Notes under the pieces: generated by a model | What the model saw: only the letters and a program-made list of their open reading frames with translations | What the model was told of the DNA's origin: nothing | The model's database searches: none | Origin: an uncultured bacterium | GTDB lineage: Bacteria > Patescibacteriota > Minisyncoccia > Phycocordibacterales > GWA1-40-21 | DNA: 32,478 nucleotides | Reading direction: 5' to 3' | Assembly: GCA_903850545.1 (NCBI GenBank) | Contig: CAINLW010000009.1 | Location: 66,311 to 98,788, forward strand | Position numbers and translations under genes: made by a program | Part shown: positions 7,450 to 15,222 of the stretch, in pieces | Layout of the letters: each line of letters starts with the position of its first letter | How positions within the stretch are numbered: position 1 is the stretch's first letter

Positions 7450-8367
7450 TTATATCCACTTTTTAAATTTTGAAAACAAAAAGAATATTAAAGCTGAGAT
7501 ACACTCTATCGTTACAATTATTTCCCAATCAAATTCATGTCCTATAATTGGTGTGTGTAGAGCATTTGTATAAAAAAATCCGTTTATTACACTAATCGGC
7601 AATGAAACAAAAGTAATCACGGTCAAGATTTTCATTGTTTCGTTTTGTTTCGTTGAAAGCAAAGAATTATTTGTGCTTCTCAATTCTCTAAGAAAATCAA
7701 TACTGTTCATAAGAGTTTTCTCAATTCTGTGATATTCATTCAATATTTTAGTAAAATTTTCTTCAAAATTATTATCAAACAATTTTACTCCTGAATTATT
7801 TAATGAAGTCAGCACATCTTTATGTGTTAAAATAATATGATTAAAACTTATTAAATCTCTACTTATTACAGAAATCTCACTTACCATTTCTTTTTCCTTA
7901 CCTTTAAAAATACTTCTTTCTATCTGATCCAATCTATCATTTATACTATCAATCTCATCAGAAGTTCCGCGATAAAGTTCTTTCAACATATAATACAATA
8001 CGTAGCTGGCATTATCCTCCATAAGACCCCTGTTAAGAATATTATTAAGTTCAAATGTCTTAGAAAATTTTTCAAAAGGATCAACCGTTTCATATCTTGT
8101 AGTAATAATAAAATTCTGACCCACAATAAAATCAACTTCTTGATCCATAGAACTTTCATTATGAGAATGTCTGAGAACAGGGAAGTGTAAGATAATATAT
8201 AAATATTCCTTAAAAACAGTTATTTTCTCTTTATAGGTTGGGAATTGCAATTCACGAGCAACATCTGGATTAATATCGTATTCTTCCATTAAAGTTCTGA
8301 CTTCCTCTAAACTTGGATTTTCAACATCAATCCAAGTAATTTTATTATTTGTATATTTATTTATCAT
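7450..8367 (-). CDS. CorA-like divalent cation channel
   Basis: 305 residues with the CorA layout: a soluble alpha/beta N-terminal domain, long helices (about residues 130-240) forming the stalk, and two C-terminal transmembrane helices ending in a basic tail (FSKFKKWI). It probably carries Mg2+ or a related cation across the inner membrane. The pore-loop signature GMN is not present: at the end of TM1 the sequence reads GFFYTNALHTPI, so only the Asn remains. This may change ion selectivity, as in other CorA-superfamily branches. A TATAAT lies five bases before the ATG, so the message may be leaderless or start from a promoter slightly further up. Confidence 0.85.
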   Translation of the reverse strand: MINKYTNNKITWIDVENPSLEEVRTLMEEYDINPDVARELQFPTYKEKITVFKEYLYIILHFPVLRHSHNESSMDQEVDFIVGQNFIITTRYETVDPFEKFSKTFELNNILNRGLMEDNASYVLYYMLKELYRGTSDEIDSINDRLDQIERSIFKGKEKEMVSEISVISRDLISFNHIILTHKDVLTSLNNSGVKLFDNNFEENFTKILNEYHRIEKTLMNSIDFLRELRSTNNSLLSTKQNETMKILTVITFVSLPISVINGFFYTNALHTPIIGHEFDWEIIVTIECISALIFFLFSKFKKWI

Positions 8368-8473
8368 GATTAATTATATTAATTTCTAAACATTACATTT
8401 ATATTATATAGGTTATTAATAAGTATAACAATAGGCAAAAATTGGACATTGATGTCTGTTTTTGAGATAATTA

Positions 8474-8608
8474 ACCCGTTAAAGTTTTTACTGACGTTAT
8501 TGAAAATCCTTTTACCACAACCACATTTATATATTTAGATATGGTAAAAATTTAGAGGTATATGTTTATAAAACAATAACATTTTTATCAGCAAAAATTT
8601 TCTCGGGT
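8474..8608. mobile_element. MITE-like structured repeat, copy 1
   Basis: Its left end (ACCCGTTAAAG, then a T-run and ACTGACG) matches copy 2 at 20184 in 22 of 23 bases, and its right end (8587-8608, ending TTTTCTCGGGT) matches in 20 of 22. The two ends are inverted repeats of each other. The core differs from copy 2 but also folds: GTTATTG pairs with CAATAAC, and inside that TTTTACCA pairs with TGGTAAAA. There is no open frame and no clear target-site duplication. It lies in the divergent gap between corA and the CtpA gene, most of which (8368-8473 and 8609-8696) is otherwise plain AT-rich sequence. Confidence 0.75.
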
Positions 8609-8696
8609 AAATGAATAATAATTTAATCCTCATAAAGAATTTTATCAAAATTATTTCTTTTTCTTAATAACTATATATTTAATAAATATCAACGAC

Positions 8697-9941
8697 ATGT
8701 TAAACATAAAACAAAGTGGAAATTCACATGGGGCTAGCAGATATAAAGTGGTTCTTATTACAACAGTTTTGATTGCCGTTGCTTTCGGATTTGGAGTTTA
8801 TTTTGGTAAATCTGAAAATAATTCTGCGTTTAACGGACCAAGGTTGATAAATGCCACATCCACCGCTTCAACAACACTAGACATGGGCCCTTTTTGGACA
8901 ACATGGAAACTTTTAGATGAAAAATTTGTTTATACTCACAAAGATGCCAAGAAAATAAATGATCAAGACAAATTTTGGGGTGCTATACAAGGGATGACAG
9001 ATTCATATGGAGATCCTTACACAGTCTTTATGCCACCAGAAGAAAGTAAAACATTTGAAGGTGATATAAGCGGAAATTTTGAAGGTGTAGGAATGGAATT
9101 GGCAATTAAAGACAAAAATATTGTTGTTGTGGCCCCACTAAAAGGTACCCCGGCATATAAAGCTGGTGTCCAAAAAGGTGATGTTTTACTTTCAATAAAC
9201 GGAAAGACTATTGCAGGTATGTCAGTAGACGGAGCAGTAAAAATAATAAGAGGAAAAGCTGGCACTGATGTAACAATTACATTTGCAAGAGAAGGTAAAA
9301 CAGAACCGATAGAAATAAAAATAACTAGAGGAATTATTGATGTTCCAACAGCCGAAACAGAAATTAAAGGAGATGTGTTTGTTATTAAATTATATAATTT
9401 TTATGCACTATCTTCTGACAAATTTAGACTCGCGCTTCGTGAATTTGTTGAATCAAAAAAATATAAATTAATTTTAGATCTTAGAGGTAATCCAGGTGGA
9501 TATTTAGAATCCGCAGTTGATATGGCTAGTTGGTTTCTGCCATTAGGAAAAACAGTTGTAAAAGAAGATTTTGGTCCTAATATAGTTGAACAAGTATATA
9601 GAAGTAAAGGTTACGATATTTTTACAGATAAACTGAAAATGATAATTATTGCTGACAATGGTTCTGCTTCGGCTTCCGAAATTTTAGCAGGTGCTTTACA
9701 AGAGAACAACATTGCAAAAATAGTAGGCACAAGAACTTTCGGAAAAGGATCCGTTCAAGAACTTATTAAAATCACTTCTGATACTTCTCTTAAAGTAACA
9801 ATTGCTAGATGGCTGACACCAAATGGGATATCTATTTCTGATGGCGGACTTACACCAGATTACGAAGTAAAAATAACTGAGGCTGATTTGAAAGCAAATA
9901 AAGATCCTCAGCTTGATAAAGCGATTGAATTGCTAAAATAG
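8697..9941 (+). CDS. C-terminal processing peptidase (S41, CtpA type)
   Basis: 414 residues. An N-terminal membrane anchor (about residues 18-37) puts the protease outside the membrane. A PDZ domain follows (about 120-200, with APLKGTPAYKAGVQKGD), then the S41 catalytic core. The Ser-Lys dyad is visible: the motif NGSASASEI at 321-329 and FGKGSVQ with its lysine at 350, 25 residues after Ser325, which is the family spacing. Such proteases trim the C-termini of envelope proteins or regulate cell-wall hydrolases. It is the first gene of a plus-strand run with the glycosylase-like gene and has no clear ribosome site. Confidence 0.93.
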   Translation: MLNIKQSGNSHGASRYKVVLITTVLIAVAFGFGVYFGKSENNSAFNGPRLINATSTASTTLDMGPFWTTWKLLDEKFVYTHKDAKKINDQDKFWGAIQGMTDSYGDPYTVFMPPEESKTFEGDISGNFEGVGMELAIKDKNIVVVAPLKGTPAYKAGVQKGDVLLSINGKTIAGMSVDGAVKIIRGKAGTDVTITFAREGKTEPIEIKITRGIIDVPTAETEIKGDVFVIKLYNFYALSSDKFRLALREFVESKKYKLILDLRGNPGGYLESAVDMASWFLPLGKTVVKEDFGPNIVEQVYRSKGYDIFTDKLKMIIIADNGSASASEILAGALQENNIAKIVGTRTFGKGSVQELIKITSDTSLKVTIARWLTPNGISISDGGLTPDYEVKITEADLKANKDPQLDKAIELLK

Positions 9942-9981
9942 TCAATAAACGGCTGTTCTTATCTTAACTAAAAAACTCCCA

Positions 9982-10632
9982 GTGCAAATTAAATCTCTTC
10001 ACAAAAAGATAGACTTGTTGCAACTTTTATATGGTGATTCTTCCTTGCAAGCAATTTATGGTGCTGGATGCATAAATAAACCTAAAATAATGTTTATTTT
10101 TATGAATCCAACTGCTAGAAATATTACCGCAGACAAAAATTGGCGTGGATTAAGGGCCCCGTGGCTTGGAACAAAAAATGTTTGGGGTATATTTTACAAA
10201 CTTGGTTTTTTGCCCAAATCTATATATCAAAAAACTCAAACAATTAAATCTAGTGGGTGGACTCTCGAATTTTGTAATAAAATCTATTCTGAATTAAAAA
10301 AGAAAAATGTTTACATAACCAATCTTGCAAAATGCACTCAGCTTGATGCTAGGCCACTCAAAGATGTAATATTTAAAAAATATCTTGAATTAACAAAAAT
10401 GGAAATTTCCTTAATTCAACCAAAAAATATTATTAGTTTTGGCAATCAAGTAAGTTCAATACTATTATCAAAACCTGTATCAGTGGGGAATTACAAAAAC
10501 ACTGAGCACGAAATCCTTGAAATTGGTGGTGGAGTATTTAAAATTTATCCAACACATTATCCAGTAGGACAGGGAAGGCGAAATATGCCGATAGCAAATA
10601 AAAGAATAAAAATAATATTAAAATCAAAATAA
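9982..10632 (+). CDS. Uracil-DNA glycosylase superfamily protein
   Basis: 216 residues starting at a GTG; no better in-frame ATG is available between the previous gene and the conserved region. It resembles the uracil-DNA glycosylase fold: an N-terminal strand and loop FIFMNPTARNI where family members have the GxxPG-type water-activating motif, a middle strand with VYITNLAKC, a strand IISFGNQV, and THYPVGQGRRN in the position of the HPS-type DNA-intercalating loop. The absence of a clear Asp or Asn at the usual place in motif A leaves the substrate open; a repair role for deaminated bases is inferred. It starts 40 bases after the CtpA gene, likely the same transcript. Confidence 0.7.
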   Translation: MQIKSLHKKIDLLQLLYGDSSLQAIYGAGCINKPKIMFIFMNPTARNITADKNWRGLRAPWLGTKNVWGIFYKLGFLPKSIYQKTQTIKSSGWTLEFCNKIYSELKKKNVYITNLAKCTQLDARPLKDVIFKKYLELTKMEISLIQPKNIISFGNQVSSILLSKPVSVGNYKNTEHEILEIGGGVFKIYPTHYPVGQGRRNMPIANKRIKIILKSK

Positions 10633-10671
10633 TCATTTTAAAATGACAAAAAATGCCATATGTGATAGCAT

Positions 10672-10721
10672 TAATAAATAAATCAGTTATTTATTATTAG
10701 CTAAATATATATAATAAAATG
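10672..10721 (+). promoter_or_regulatory. rplI upstream region: AT-only hairpin and -10 box
   Basis: A 10-bp A/T-only stem (10672-10681 with 10687-10696, 5-base loop) precedes a TATATA (10706-10711) placed seven bases before the rplI ATG, which would make a leaderless message. A 14-base palindrome TCATTTTAAAATGA lies just upstream (10633-10646), directly after the glycosylase gene. No -35 box is evident. The hairpin is weak and may be neutral. Confidence 0.35.
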
Positions 10722-11162
10722 AAAATAATACTTCTCAAGGATGTAAAGAAACTTGGTAGAAAATATGAGATTAAAGACGTGGCTGACGGCTATGCTTTAA
10801 ATTCTCTTATTCCAAACGATGTTGCGGTTCCAGCAACACATAGCTACATGAAATTAGTTGAGGCAAAGAAAAAACAGAGCGCCCTTATGAAGGAAGATTT
10901 TAAGAAAGCTTTTGAATTTGCTGTTGCGAAACTTCCAGATGGTAAACTACATATCGGTGGAAAAGTTAACGAAAAAGGACATTTGTTTGCGGGGATTCAT
11001 GCAGATCAGATTATTGAGGAATTTAAAAAGGAAACTGGAGTAATTCTTTGCGCCGAACATTTTGAGATGGAAAAGCCACTAAAGGAAATAGGGGAGCATG
11101 TAATAGATTTGAAAGTTGAAGGTGCTGAATATAAATTAAAATTGATTGTAAAACCTCTGTAA
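10719..11162 (+). CDS. rplI: 50S ribosomal protein L9
   Basis: 147 residues, the normal length. The N-terminal rRNA-binding domain reads MKIILLKDVKKLGRKYEI with VADGYALNSLIP, which matches the L9 signature. A long connecting helix (about residues 45-75, lysine-rich) leads to the C-terminal domain. Its presence is informative for placement, since some CPR lineages lack L9. It is followed by the Nudix gene after 21 bases. Confidence 0.97.
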   Translation: MKIILLKDVKKLGRKYEIKDVADGYALNSLIPNDVAVPATHSYMKLVEAKKKQSALMKEDFKKAFEFAVAKLPDGKLHIGGKVNEKGHLFAGIHADQIIEEFKKETGVILCAEHFEMEKPLKEIGEHVIDLKVEGAEYKLKLIVKPL

Positions 11163-11183
11163 TTAACTATTTGCTTTTTTAGT

Positions 11184-11591
11184 ATGGAAAAAATTATTAG
11201 AAAAGTTGGGGTGGCTATCATAAAAGATAGAAAAATCTTACTAGCGCGAAGTAAGAAAAATGTCGAGGTTTTTTATCTGCCTGGTGGAAAATATGAAGCA
11301 AATGAAACAGACATCGAATGTATGCAGCGCGAATTAAAAGAAGAGCTCGACACAACGGCAAAAATTGAGACTGTTAAATTTTTAAAGGAATTTAATGGTG
11401 TTGCACATGGAAAGGATAGCAACACTAAGTTGTTTACGAAACTATATATTTGTGAACTTGTATCAAATCCAAAGGCCAGTTCTGAAATTGCAGAGATACG
11501 ATACTTTGATTCATCCATTGATGCTAAGCATAAAAGTATATTAGGAGAAAAAATCATTATTTGGTTAAAACAAAACGATTATATAAATTAA
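11184..11591 (+). CDS. Nudix hydrolase
   Basis: 135 residues; hydrolyses nucleoside-diphosphate-linked compounds, substrate unknown. The Nudix box is present as GGKYEANE, seven residues, then RELKEEL, giving GX5EX7REUXEE. The final Gly of the consensus (EExGU) is replaced by Asp in ELDT. The catalytic glutamates are retained. The start region (VGVAIIKDRKILLARS) is the usual first strand pair. It shares a transcript with rplI and ends at a bidirectional terminator facing rpmA. Confidence 0.9.
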   Translation: MEKIIRKVGVAIIKDRKILLARSKKNVEVFYLPGGKYEANETDIECMQRELKEELDTTAKIETVKFLKEFNGVAHGKDSNTKLFTKLYICELVSNPKASSEIAEIRYFDSSIDAKHKSILGEKIIIWLKQNDYIN

Positions 11592-11594
11592 AAA

Positions 11595-11616
11595 ACCGCC
11601 ATCGGGCGGTTTTTTT
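11595..11616. terminator. Bidirectional terminator between Nudix gene and rpmA
   Basis: Stem ACCGCC / GGCGGT with loop ATCG, flanked by A's on the left and seven T's on the right. It is a strong rho-independent terminator on either strand. The right T-run touches the rpmA stop region. Confidence 0.92.
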
Positions 11617-11617
11617 G

Positions 11618-11890
11618 TTAAGCTATGCTTACTATATTTCTTCTTGTTGTTGTTGAATCAAAATTATTCTTTCTTTTTGTTCCAAATATAACAATACCAT
11701 CTTTCAAAGCGAACAAAGTGTGGTCTTTGCCAATTCCAATATTCTTACCTGCTAGGGTATCTCTTCCAGCTTGTCTTAAAATTATTTCTCCTACCATGGC
11801 TTTTTCTCCGTCATTGATTTTAACCCCAAGGTATCTTGGACCCGAGTCTCTTCCATTTTTTGACGAACCTGCAGCCTTTTTATGTGCCAT
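11618..11890 (-). CDS. rpmA: 50S ribosomal protein L27
   Basis: 90 residues. It begins [20 protein letters not shown], the flexible N-terminal tail that reaches the peptidyl-transferase centre, without the cleavable extension of Firmicutes. [10 protein letters not shown] and [24 protein letters not shown] follow, as in all L27 proteins. rplU, its usual partner, is not adjacent. A 6-bp hairpin (ATCTCT/AGAGAT) lies in the divergent gap upstream. Confidence 0.97.
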   Translation of the reverse strand: MAHKKAAGSSKNGRDSGPRYLGVKINDGEKAMVGEIILRQAGRDTLAGKNIGIGKDHTLFALKDGIVIFGTKRKNNFDSTTTRRNIVSIA

Positions 11891-11932
11891 TTTATTATTT
11901 TAAATTTTAATATCTCTTTTCGTAGAGATTTC

Positions 11933-11941
11933 TGCTATAAT
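11933..11941 (+). promoter_or_regulatory. Extended -10 promoter for the Ada-like-domain protein
   Basis: TGCTATAAT ends nine bases before the ATG at 11951, so the transcript would start at or within about two bases of the start codon. There is no Shine-Dalgarno sequence, as expected for a leaderless message. Confidence 0.6.
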
Positions 11942-11950
11942 GACTGAGAT

Positions 11951-12433
11951 ATGAGTATAAAAGATTTTGTGGAAAAAATCAAGCTGTTTTTTGACGATTT
12001 TAAAGACAAAATACTAAGCAAAGAAAATGGTCTTAAAATTAAAGATGATTTATTCATCATACTAATAATTATATTTGTTGGTACTGCATCTTTTGGATTA
12101 GGCAAAATTTCTAGTTATGAGAAAAACAAAACTCCGATTTCAGTCTTAAAGACACAAGAATATATGCTTTCTACCGTATTAGAAGGTGCTTCAAGTATCA
12201 ACAACACCAAATCAAACCCAACAATCGATACCGCCGTAAAAACTACCTCTATTTCATCTTCACAACAAACAAATGGGTTAGTGGTTGCATCGAAATCTGG
12301 CACAAAATATTACTATCCATGGTGTACTGGTGTGTCAAGAATTAAAGAGGAAAATAAAGTTTGGTTTGACACAATAGAACAAGCTCGCGCAGTCGGGCTT
12401 ACTCCTGCATCAAATTGTACAGGATTAAAATAA
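11951..12433 (+). CDS. Membrane-anchored protein with Ada-like metal-binding domain
   Basis: 160 residues. A charged N-terminus (FVEKIKLFFDDFKDKIL) leads to one transmembrane helix at about residues 35-55 (FIILIIIFVGTASFGLG), then a Ser/Thr/Asn-rich linker, then a C-terminal module (about 108-160) with YYYPWCTGVSRI, KVWFDTIEQARAVG and PASNC. This resembles the small zinc-binding domain found in Ada-type proteins, which reads roughly YHxPxC, then RIKxEN, then a W/Y-F strand, then a final C. Only two cysteines are kept here, so metal binding is uncertain. The topology places the module outside the cell. The function is unknown. Confidence 0.75.
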   Translation: MSIKDFVEKIKLFFDDFKDKILSKENGLKIKDDLFIILIIIFVGTASFGLGKISSYEKNKTPISVLKTQEYMLSTVLEGASSINNTKSNPTIDTAVKTTSISSSQQTNGLVVASKSGTKYYYPWCTGVSRIKEENKVWFDTIEQARAVGLTPASNCTGLK

Positions 12434-12477
12434 AAAACGTTGAAAAACTAGACAATAAAATTAATATAAAATCAAAC

Positions 12478-12505
12478 AAAAAATGGCTCAGTTGAGCCAT
12501 TTTTT
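12478..12505 (+). terminator. Terminator after the Ada-like-domain gene
   Basis: AAAAAATGGCTC pairs with GAGCCATTTTTT around AGTT: a compact stem ending in six T's, 45 bases after the stop codon. Confidence 0.92.
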
Positions 12506-12540
12506 GCTGTTGACTGGTGTCTGTTTTAGTGGTTTACCCC

Positions 12541-12596
12541 TTGACTCCAAAAAGCAGACATGCTACTATATATAGGAATCAGAGTCATCTCTGATT
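12541..12596 (+). promoter_or_regulatory. Promoter and 5'-leader hairpin of the lysozyme-like gene
   Basis: TTGACT (12541-12546), a 17-base spacer and TACTAT (12564-12569) form a strong promoter. An 8-bp perfect hairpin follows: AATCAGAG (12577-12584), loop TCAT, CTCTGATT (12589-12596). It begins at about the predicted transcript start and ends five bases before the ATG at 12602. It could stabilise the 5' end or occlude the start site. Confidence 0.7.
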
Positions 12597-12601
12597 TTAA
12601 T

Positions 12602-13093
12602 ATGATAGAAATAATAACAACGTCTTTATTTGTCTTTTCTTCAATTTATGGTGCGCCAATAGCTAGTGCAGATACAATCATATCTACAACAACAGCTCCT
12701 GGCGTTACTATCAACAAAGAGGAAATTACAACTGAGACAAAACTTCTCACAAGGAAGCAATTGGAACAAATAGCAAAAGTATATTTTAAAGATTATCCAA
12801 TCTTAGTTAAAATAGCAGGATGTGAATCGCAATTCAGACAATTTGATACCAATGGTAATGTGTTAGTAGGAAGAGTTAATAAAGGTGATTTAGGCCTAAT
12901 GCAAATCAATAAGTACTACCATGGTGTTAAATCTGACGAATTAGGATTCGATATTGAGACAGTTGAAGGTAATATGGCTTATGCCAAATACCTCTATGAA
13001 AAAGAAGGTGAGAAACCATGGTTATCATCATCTAAGTGTTGGAAACAGGCACCGGCCCAAAAATTGGGGGATCAGGTGGCAATGAACAAATAA
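12602..13093 (+). CDS. Secreted lysozyme-like (lytic transglycosylase fold) protein
   Basis: 163 residues from the ATG at 12602. An in-frame ATG at 12560 is rejected because it lies inside the promoter spacer. The N-terminus MIEIITTSLFVFSSIYG... ending ASA-D is a plausible signal peptide. The catalytic domain resembles the lysozyme/SLT fold: KIAGCESQFRQFD supplies the catalytic Glu, GDLGLMQIN is the conserved GxxGLMQIN strand, and AYAKYLYEKEG with PWLSSSKCW closes the domain. Two cysteines may form a disulphide. The likely role is cutting peptidoglycan at the cell surface, for growth or for attack on a host or neighbour cell. The message is monocistronic, between a strong promoter and a strong terminator. 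Confidence 0.87.
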   Translation: MIEIITTSLFVFSSIYGAPIASADTIISTTTAPGVTINKEEITTETKLLTRKQLEQIAKVYFKDYPILVKIAGCESQFRQFDTNGNVLVGRVNKGDLGLMQINKYYHGVKSDELGFDIETVEGNMAYAKYLYEKEGEKPWLSSSKCWKQAPAQKLGDQVAMNK

Positions 13094-13117
13094 TTAATAG
13101 TAAAATTTTATCAAAAC

Positions 13118-13155
13118 AAAAACCTCTGGGACAAAATCCTAGAGGTTTTTGTTTT
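13118..13155 (+). terminator. Terminator of the lysozyme-like gene
   Basis: A 14-bp stem, 13118-13131 with 13137-13150, containing one G-U pair and a 5-base loop, is followed by TTTTTGTTTT. Confidence 0.92.
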
Positions 13156-13200
13156 ATATTAATTGTATACAATACATCAATTTTAAATTGAACAAGAGCT

Positions 13201-13315
13201 AGACTATTTTTGTATAGGGAAGAAGCGGTTCATAAGCTATATGCGTGTCGCACAATATATCTTTTCGACACCACCATATAGAAAGAATACTTATAATTAA
13301 CCACAAAGATAGTCT
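13201..13315 (+). ncRNA. Candidate structured RNA of about 115 nt (unknown)
   Basis: This lies in a 390-bp gap between two converging terminators. Five colinear nested helices can be drawn: AGACTATTTTTG (13201-13212) with CAAAGATAGTCT (13304-13315), 12 bp with one G-U; GGTT with AACC; ATAAG with CTTAT; CTATATG (13237-13243) with CATATAG (13275-13281); GTGTCG (13245-13250) with CGACAC (13266-13271). A 15-base apical loop and a 14-base one-sided internal loop (13213-13226, containing GGGAAGAAGC) remain unpaired. The outer helix is followed by TTTTGTTT on the plus strand. A possible -10 box (TACAAT) lies inside a 12-bp perfect palindrome at 13162-13173. It matches no RNA family I know; SRP RNA and tmRNA were considered and rejected. 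Confidence 0.4.
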
Positions 13316-13542
13316 TTTGTTTACTATTATTACTAAAACCACTTCTCTATTAATAATAGTTTTTAAAAAAGTTAATTGGTCATTAAATTAATCAATTTTA
13401 ATATTTTACACTTCTCTTTTATTAAACATGCAAAATTTTTAATCTTTATTATAATACTTTTGTAAAGTTTAATATTTTTATAATAATATGTCTTTTCCAC
13501 AACTATTTTAAAAACAGCTCAAATGTCAAAAAATGTACTAAA
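13316..13542. other. AT-rich non-coding stretch
   Basis: Very AT-rich sequence after the candidate RNA. I see no open frame, promoter pair or repeat that I would defend here, apart from a TATAAT-like box on the minus strand near 13450. Confidence 0.5.
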
Positions 13543-13564
13543 AAAGACCCTTTATAGGGTCTTT
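13543..13564 (-). terminator. Terminator of the peptidoglycan gene block
   Basis: AAAGACCCT pairs with AGGGTCTTT around TTAT. The minus-strand tail is TTTTTTAG. It lies 33 bases after the stop of the 84-aa membrane protein gene. Confidence 0.9.
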
Positions 13565-13596
13565 AGTTATTTTTGTATGATACTTACATCATCTAT

Positions 13597-13851
13597 TTAG
13601 ACATTCGAAGCTGGCAAAGCCATTCGAATTACTTTCCAAAGCATATCCCAAATAAATATAACTGGAGCTGCTAAGTAATTATTCCAAATATTTAAAACGA
13701 TATTCCATGCAGTGTGCAAATTTGATTTTACTGTCGGACTATTCAAAATTTCACTGAGATCAAATCCAAAATATCCCAAAACTATTAATGCAATTATTAT
13801 TACAATAATTATTTGAATTAGTCCTTTATTACTTTTTATATGATTTACCAT
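13597..13851 (-). CDS. Small membrane protein of unknown function
   Basis: 84 residues. A basic N-terminus (MVNHIKSNKG) is followed by one strong transmembrane helix (LIQIIIVIIIALIVLGYFGF), a polar amphipathic middle (DLSEILNSPTVKSNL) and a second hydrophobic, tryptophan-rich part (NIWNNYLAAPVIFIWDMLWK). I recall similar small proteins in other Parcubacteria but know of no assigned function. It lies 45 bases after the M23 peptidase gene and shares its terminator, so a role at the envelope is a guess from context. Confidence 0.75.
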   Translation of the reverse strand: MVNHIKSNKGLIQIIIVIIIALIVLGYFGFDLSEILNSPTVKSNLHTAWNIVLNIWNNYLAAPVIFIWDMLWKVIRMALPASNV

Positions 13852-13896
13852 AATATTAATGTTTTATTAATAACGTTTATAATTTTATCATACTTT

Positions 13897-15213
13897 TTAA
13901 TATGATGGAAGATATAACAATGGATCAAGGTATGCTTTCGTATCAGCGATTGGTAATGTATATGTTCCCTTACAAACTGTGCTTTTCCTACTCATTATTC
14001 TTACTCCCTGAGTAGCGTATACGCTCATATGTAAATGTGGACCGGTGCTAAAACCTGTATTTCCAGAATATCCTATAACATCACCACTTGATATGGTTTG
14101 ACCTTCAACTACCTTTATCAATGAAAGATGTCCATATATAGTAGACAATCCATTACCATGTTCAACAAAAACCCATTTACCATAGGATGCACTAGGACAT
14201 ACTGAGTCTGTATCCCCAATTCCCTTTACAACACCTCCAAGAGAGGCTTTTACTTCGGTTCCAATTGACGCTCGAAAATCCACTCCATTATGAAATCCGT
14301 TTACATAAACATTTTTTCCAAATTGGGTATAACCAAATTTTTGTGTAATTTTTATTATATTAAGTGGCCAATATAAAATACCATTTTTAGAACCAGGAAT
14401 ACTATTTGCATCGATTACAAACTGCAATTTTGATTCAAAAAGCTCCAATTCATTATTAAAAGCGTCAGCTAATACTTTTTTCTCATCTAATATTTTTTTA
14501 TAATTTGCTTCAGAATTTTTTGTTTCAGTAAGTAATTTACTTTTTTCTTTCTTTGTAATATCTAAAACTTTTTTCTTATCCATTAAACTTGTTTTAAGTA
14601 TTAATAAATCTTTCTTTTTATTCTCTGCGCTTTTTTTATTAGTTTCTAAAACAACTTTTGTGTTTCTTGTTTCATTAATTTTATTTTGTATTTCACTTTG
14701 AATTAAATAAATGTCTTTTTCTTCATTCCACAAATCAGAAAGATTTTTGTAAATAAGAAAATTTTCAAAAATTGAATAATTTCCATAAATATTAAGCTTT
14801 TTTATTAATTGGGCTATTGCATTTAAATTTTTATCAATAGTTTTGACATTTGATTTTATTTTTATTGACAATTTACTTATTTCAAGTTCTGTTGAACTTA
14901 TCTTGTTCTCGGTTAATTTTATATCAAGCGAATTTTTGCTTATTGTAGTATCAATCGTTTTTATCGCATTTTTTAATGAATCTGCTTGTTCGCCAATATC
15001 TTTCAACTGCTTTTCATAATTAGCAATTTCAGATTCTAGTTTAATTTTATTTTCAGTAATTATTTGTATCTGTTCCTGGAGCTCATCAACTGTGGCAGAA
15101 TATGTCAATTTGTAGGAAAAAATTAAAACTAAGCACAATAAAAAAATAAACGCCAAATAGTGTGTATCCACTCCCCTTTTATATAAATGAGTTGTGTTGT
15201 CGTTAAAATTCAT
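13897..15213 (-). CDS. M23 family peptidase with coiled coil (EnvC/NlpD-like)
   Basis: 438 residues. One N-terminal membrane helix (about residues 18-38) is followed by a long coiled coil (about 40-265, runs of Lys, Glu, Ile and Leu) and a C-terminal LytM/M23 domain. In that domain HNGVD supplies the first zinc ligands (HxxxD), and GHLS and PHLHMSVY supply the remaining His residues (HxH), so the active site looks complete. Family members cut peptide cross-links in the wall or activate amidases during division; a complete zinc site favours direct cutting. It follows gltX by nine bases in the cell-wall gene block. Confidence 0.9.
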   Translation of the reverse strand: MNFNDNTTHLYKRGVDTHYLAFIFLLCLVLIFSYKLTYSATVDELQEQIQIITENKIKLESEIANYEKQLKDIGEQADSLKNAIKTIDTTISKNSLDIKLTENKISSTELEISKLSIKIKSNVKTIDKNLNAIAQLIKKLNIYGNYSIFENFLIYKNLSDLWNEEKDIYLIQSEIQNKINETRNTKVVLETNKKSAENKKKDLLILKTSLMDKKKVLDITKKEKSKLLTETKNSEANYKKILDEKKVLADAFNNELELFESKLQFVIDANSIPGSKNGILYWPLNIIKITQKFGYTQFGKNVYVNGFHNGVDFRASIGTEVKASLGGVVKGIGDTDSVCPSASYGKWVFVEHGNGLSTIYGHLSLIKVVEGQTISSGDVIGYSGNTGFSTGPHLHMSVYATQGVRIMSRKSTVCKGTYTLPIADTKAYLDPLLYLPSY

Positions 15214-15222
15214 CTGACAAAA

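Noticed and set aside
8474-8608. Complete insertion sequence at the MITE-like copies
   Set aside because: No transposase frame lies in or beside either copy; only non-autonomous elements are supported.
11625-11903. Open frame on the plus strand opposite rpmA
   Set aside because: It is a mirror of the L27 gene, starts inside a terminator region and has no ribosome site or protein-like composition.
12560-12601. Upstream ATG as start of the lysozyme-like gene
   Set aside because: It lies inside the spacer of the promoter at 12541-12569, so it would not be transcribed; the ATG at 12602 gives a clean signal peptide.
13237-13281. tmRNA- or tRNA-like 3' end (CGACACCACCA)
   Set aside because: There is no acceptor stem partner, T-loop or resume frame; the bases pair better as part of the rod-like fold.
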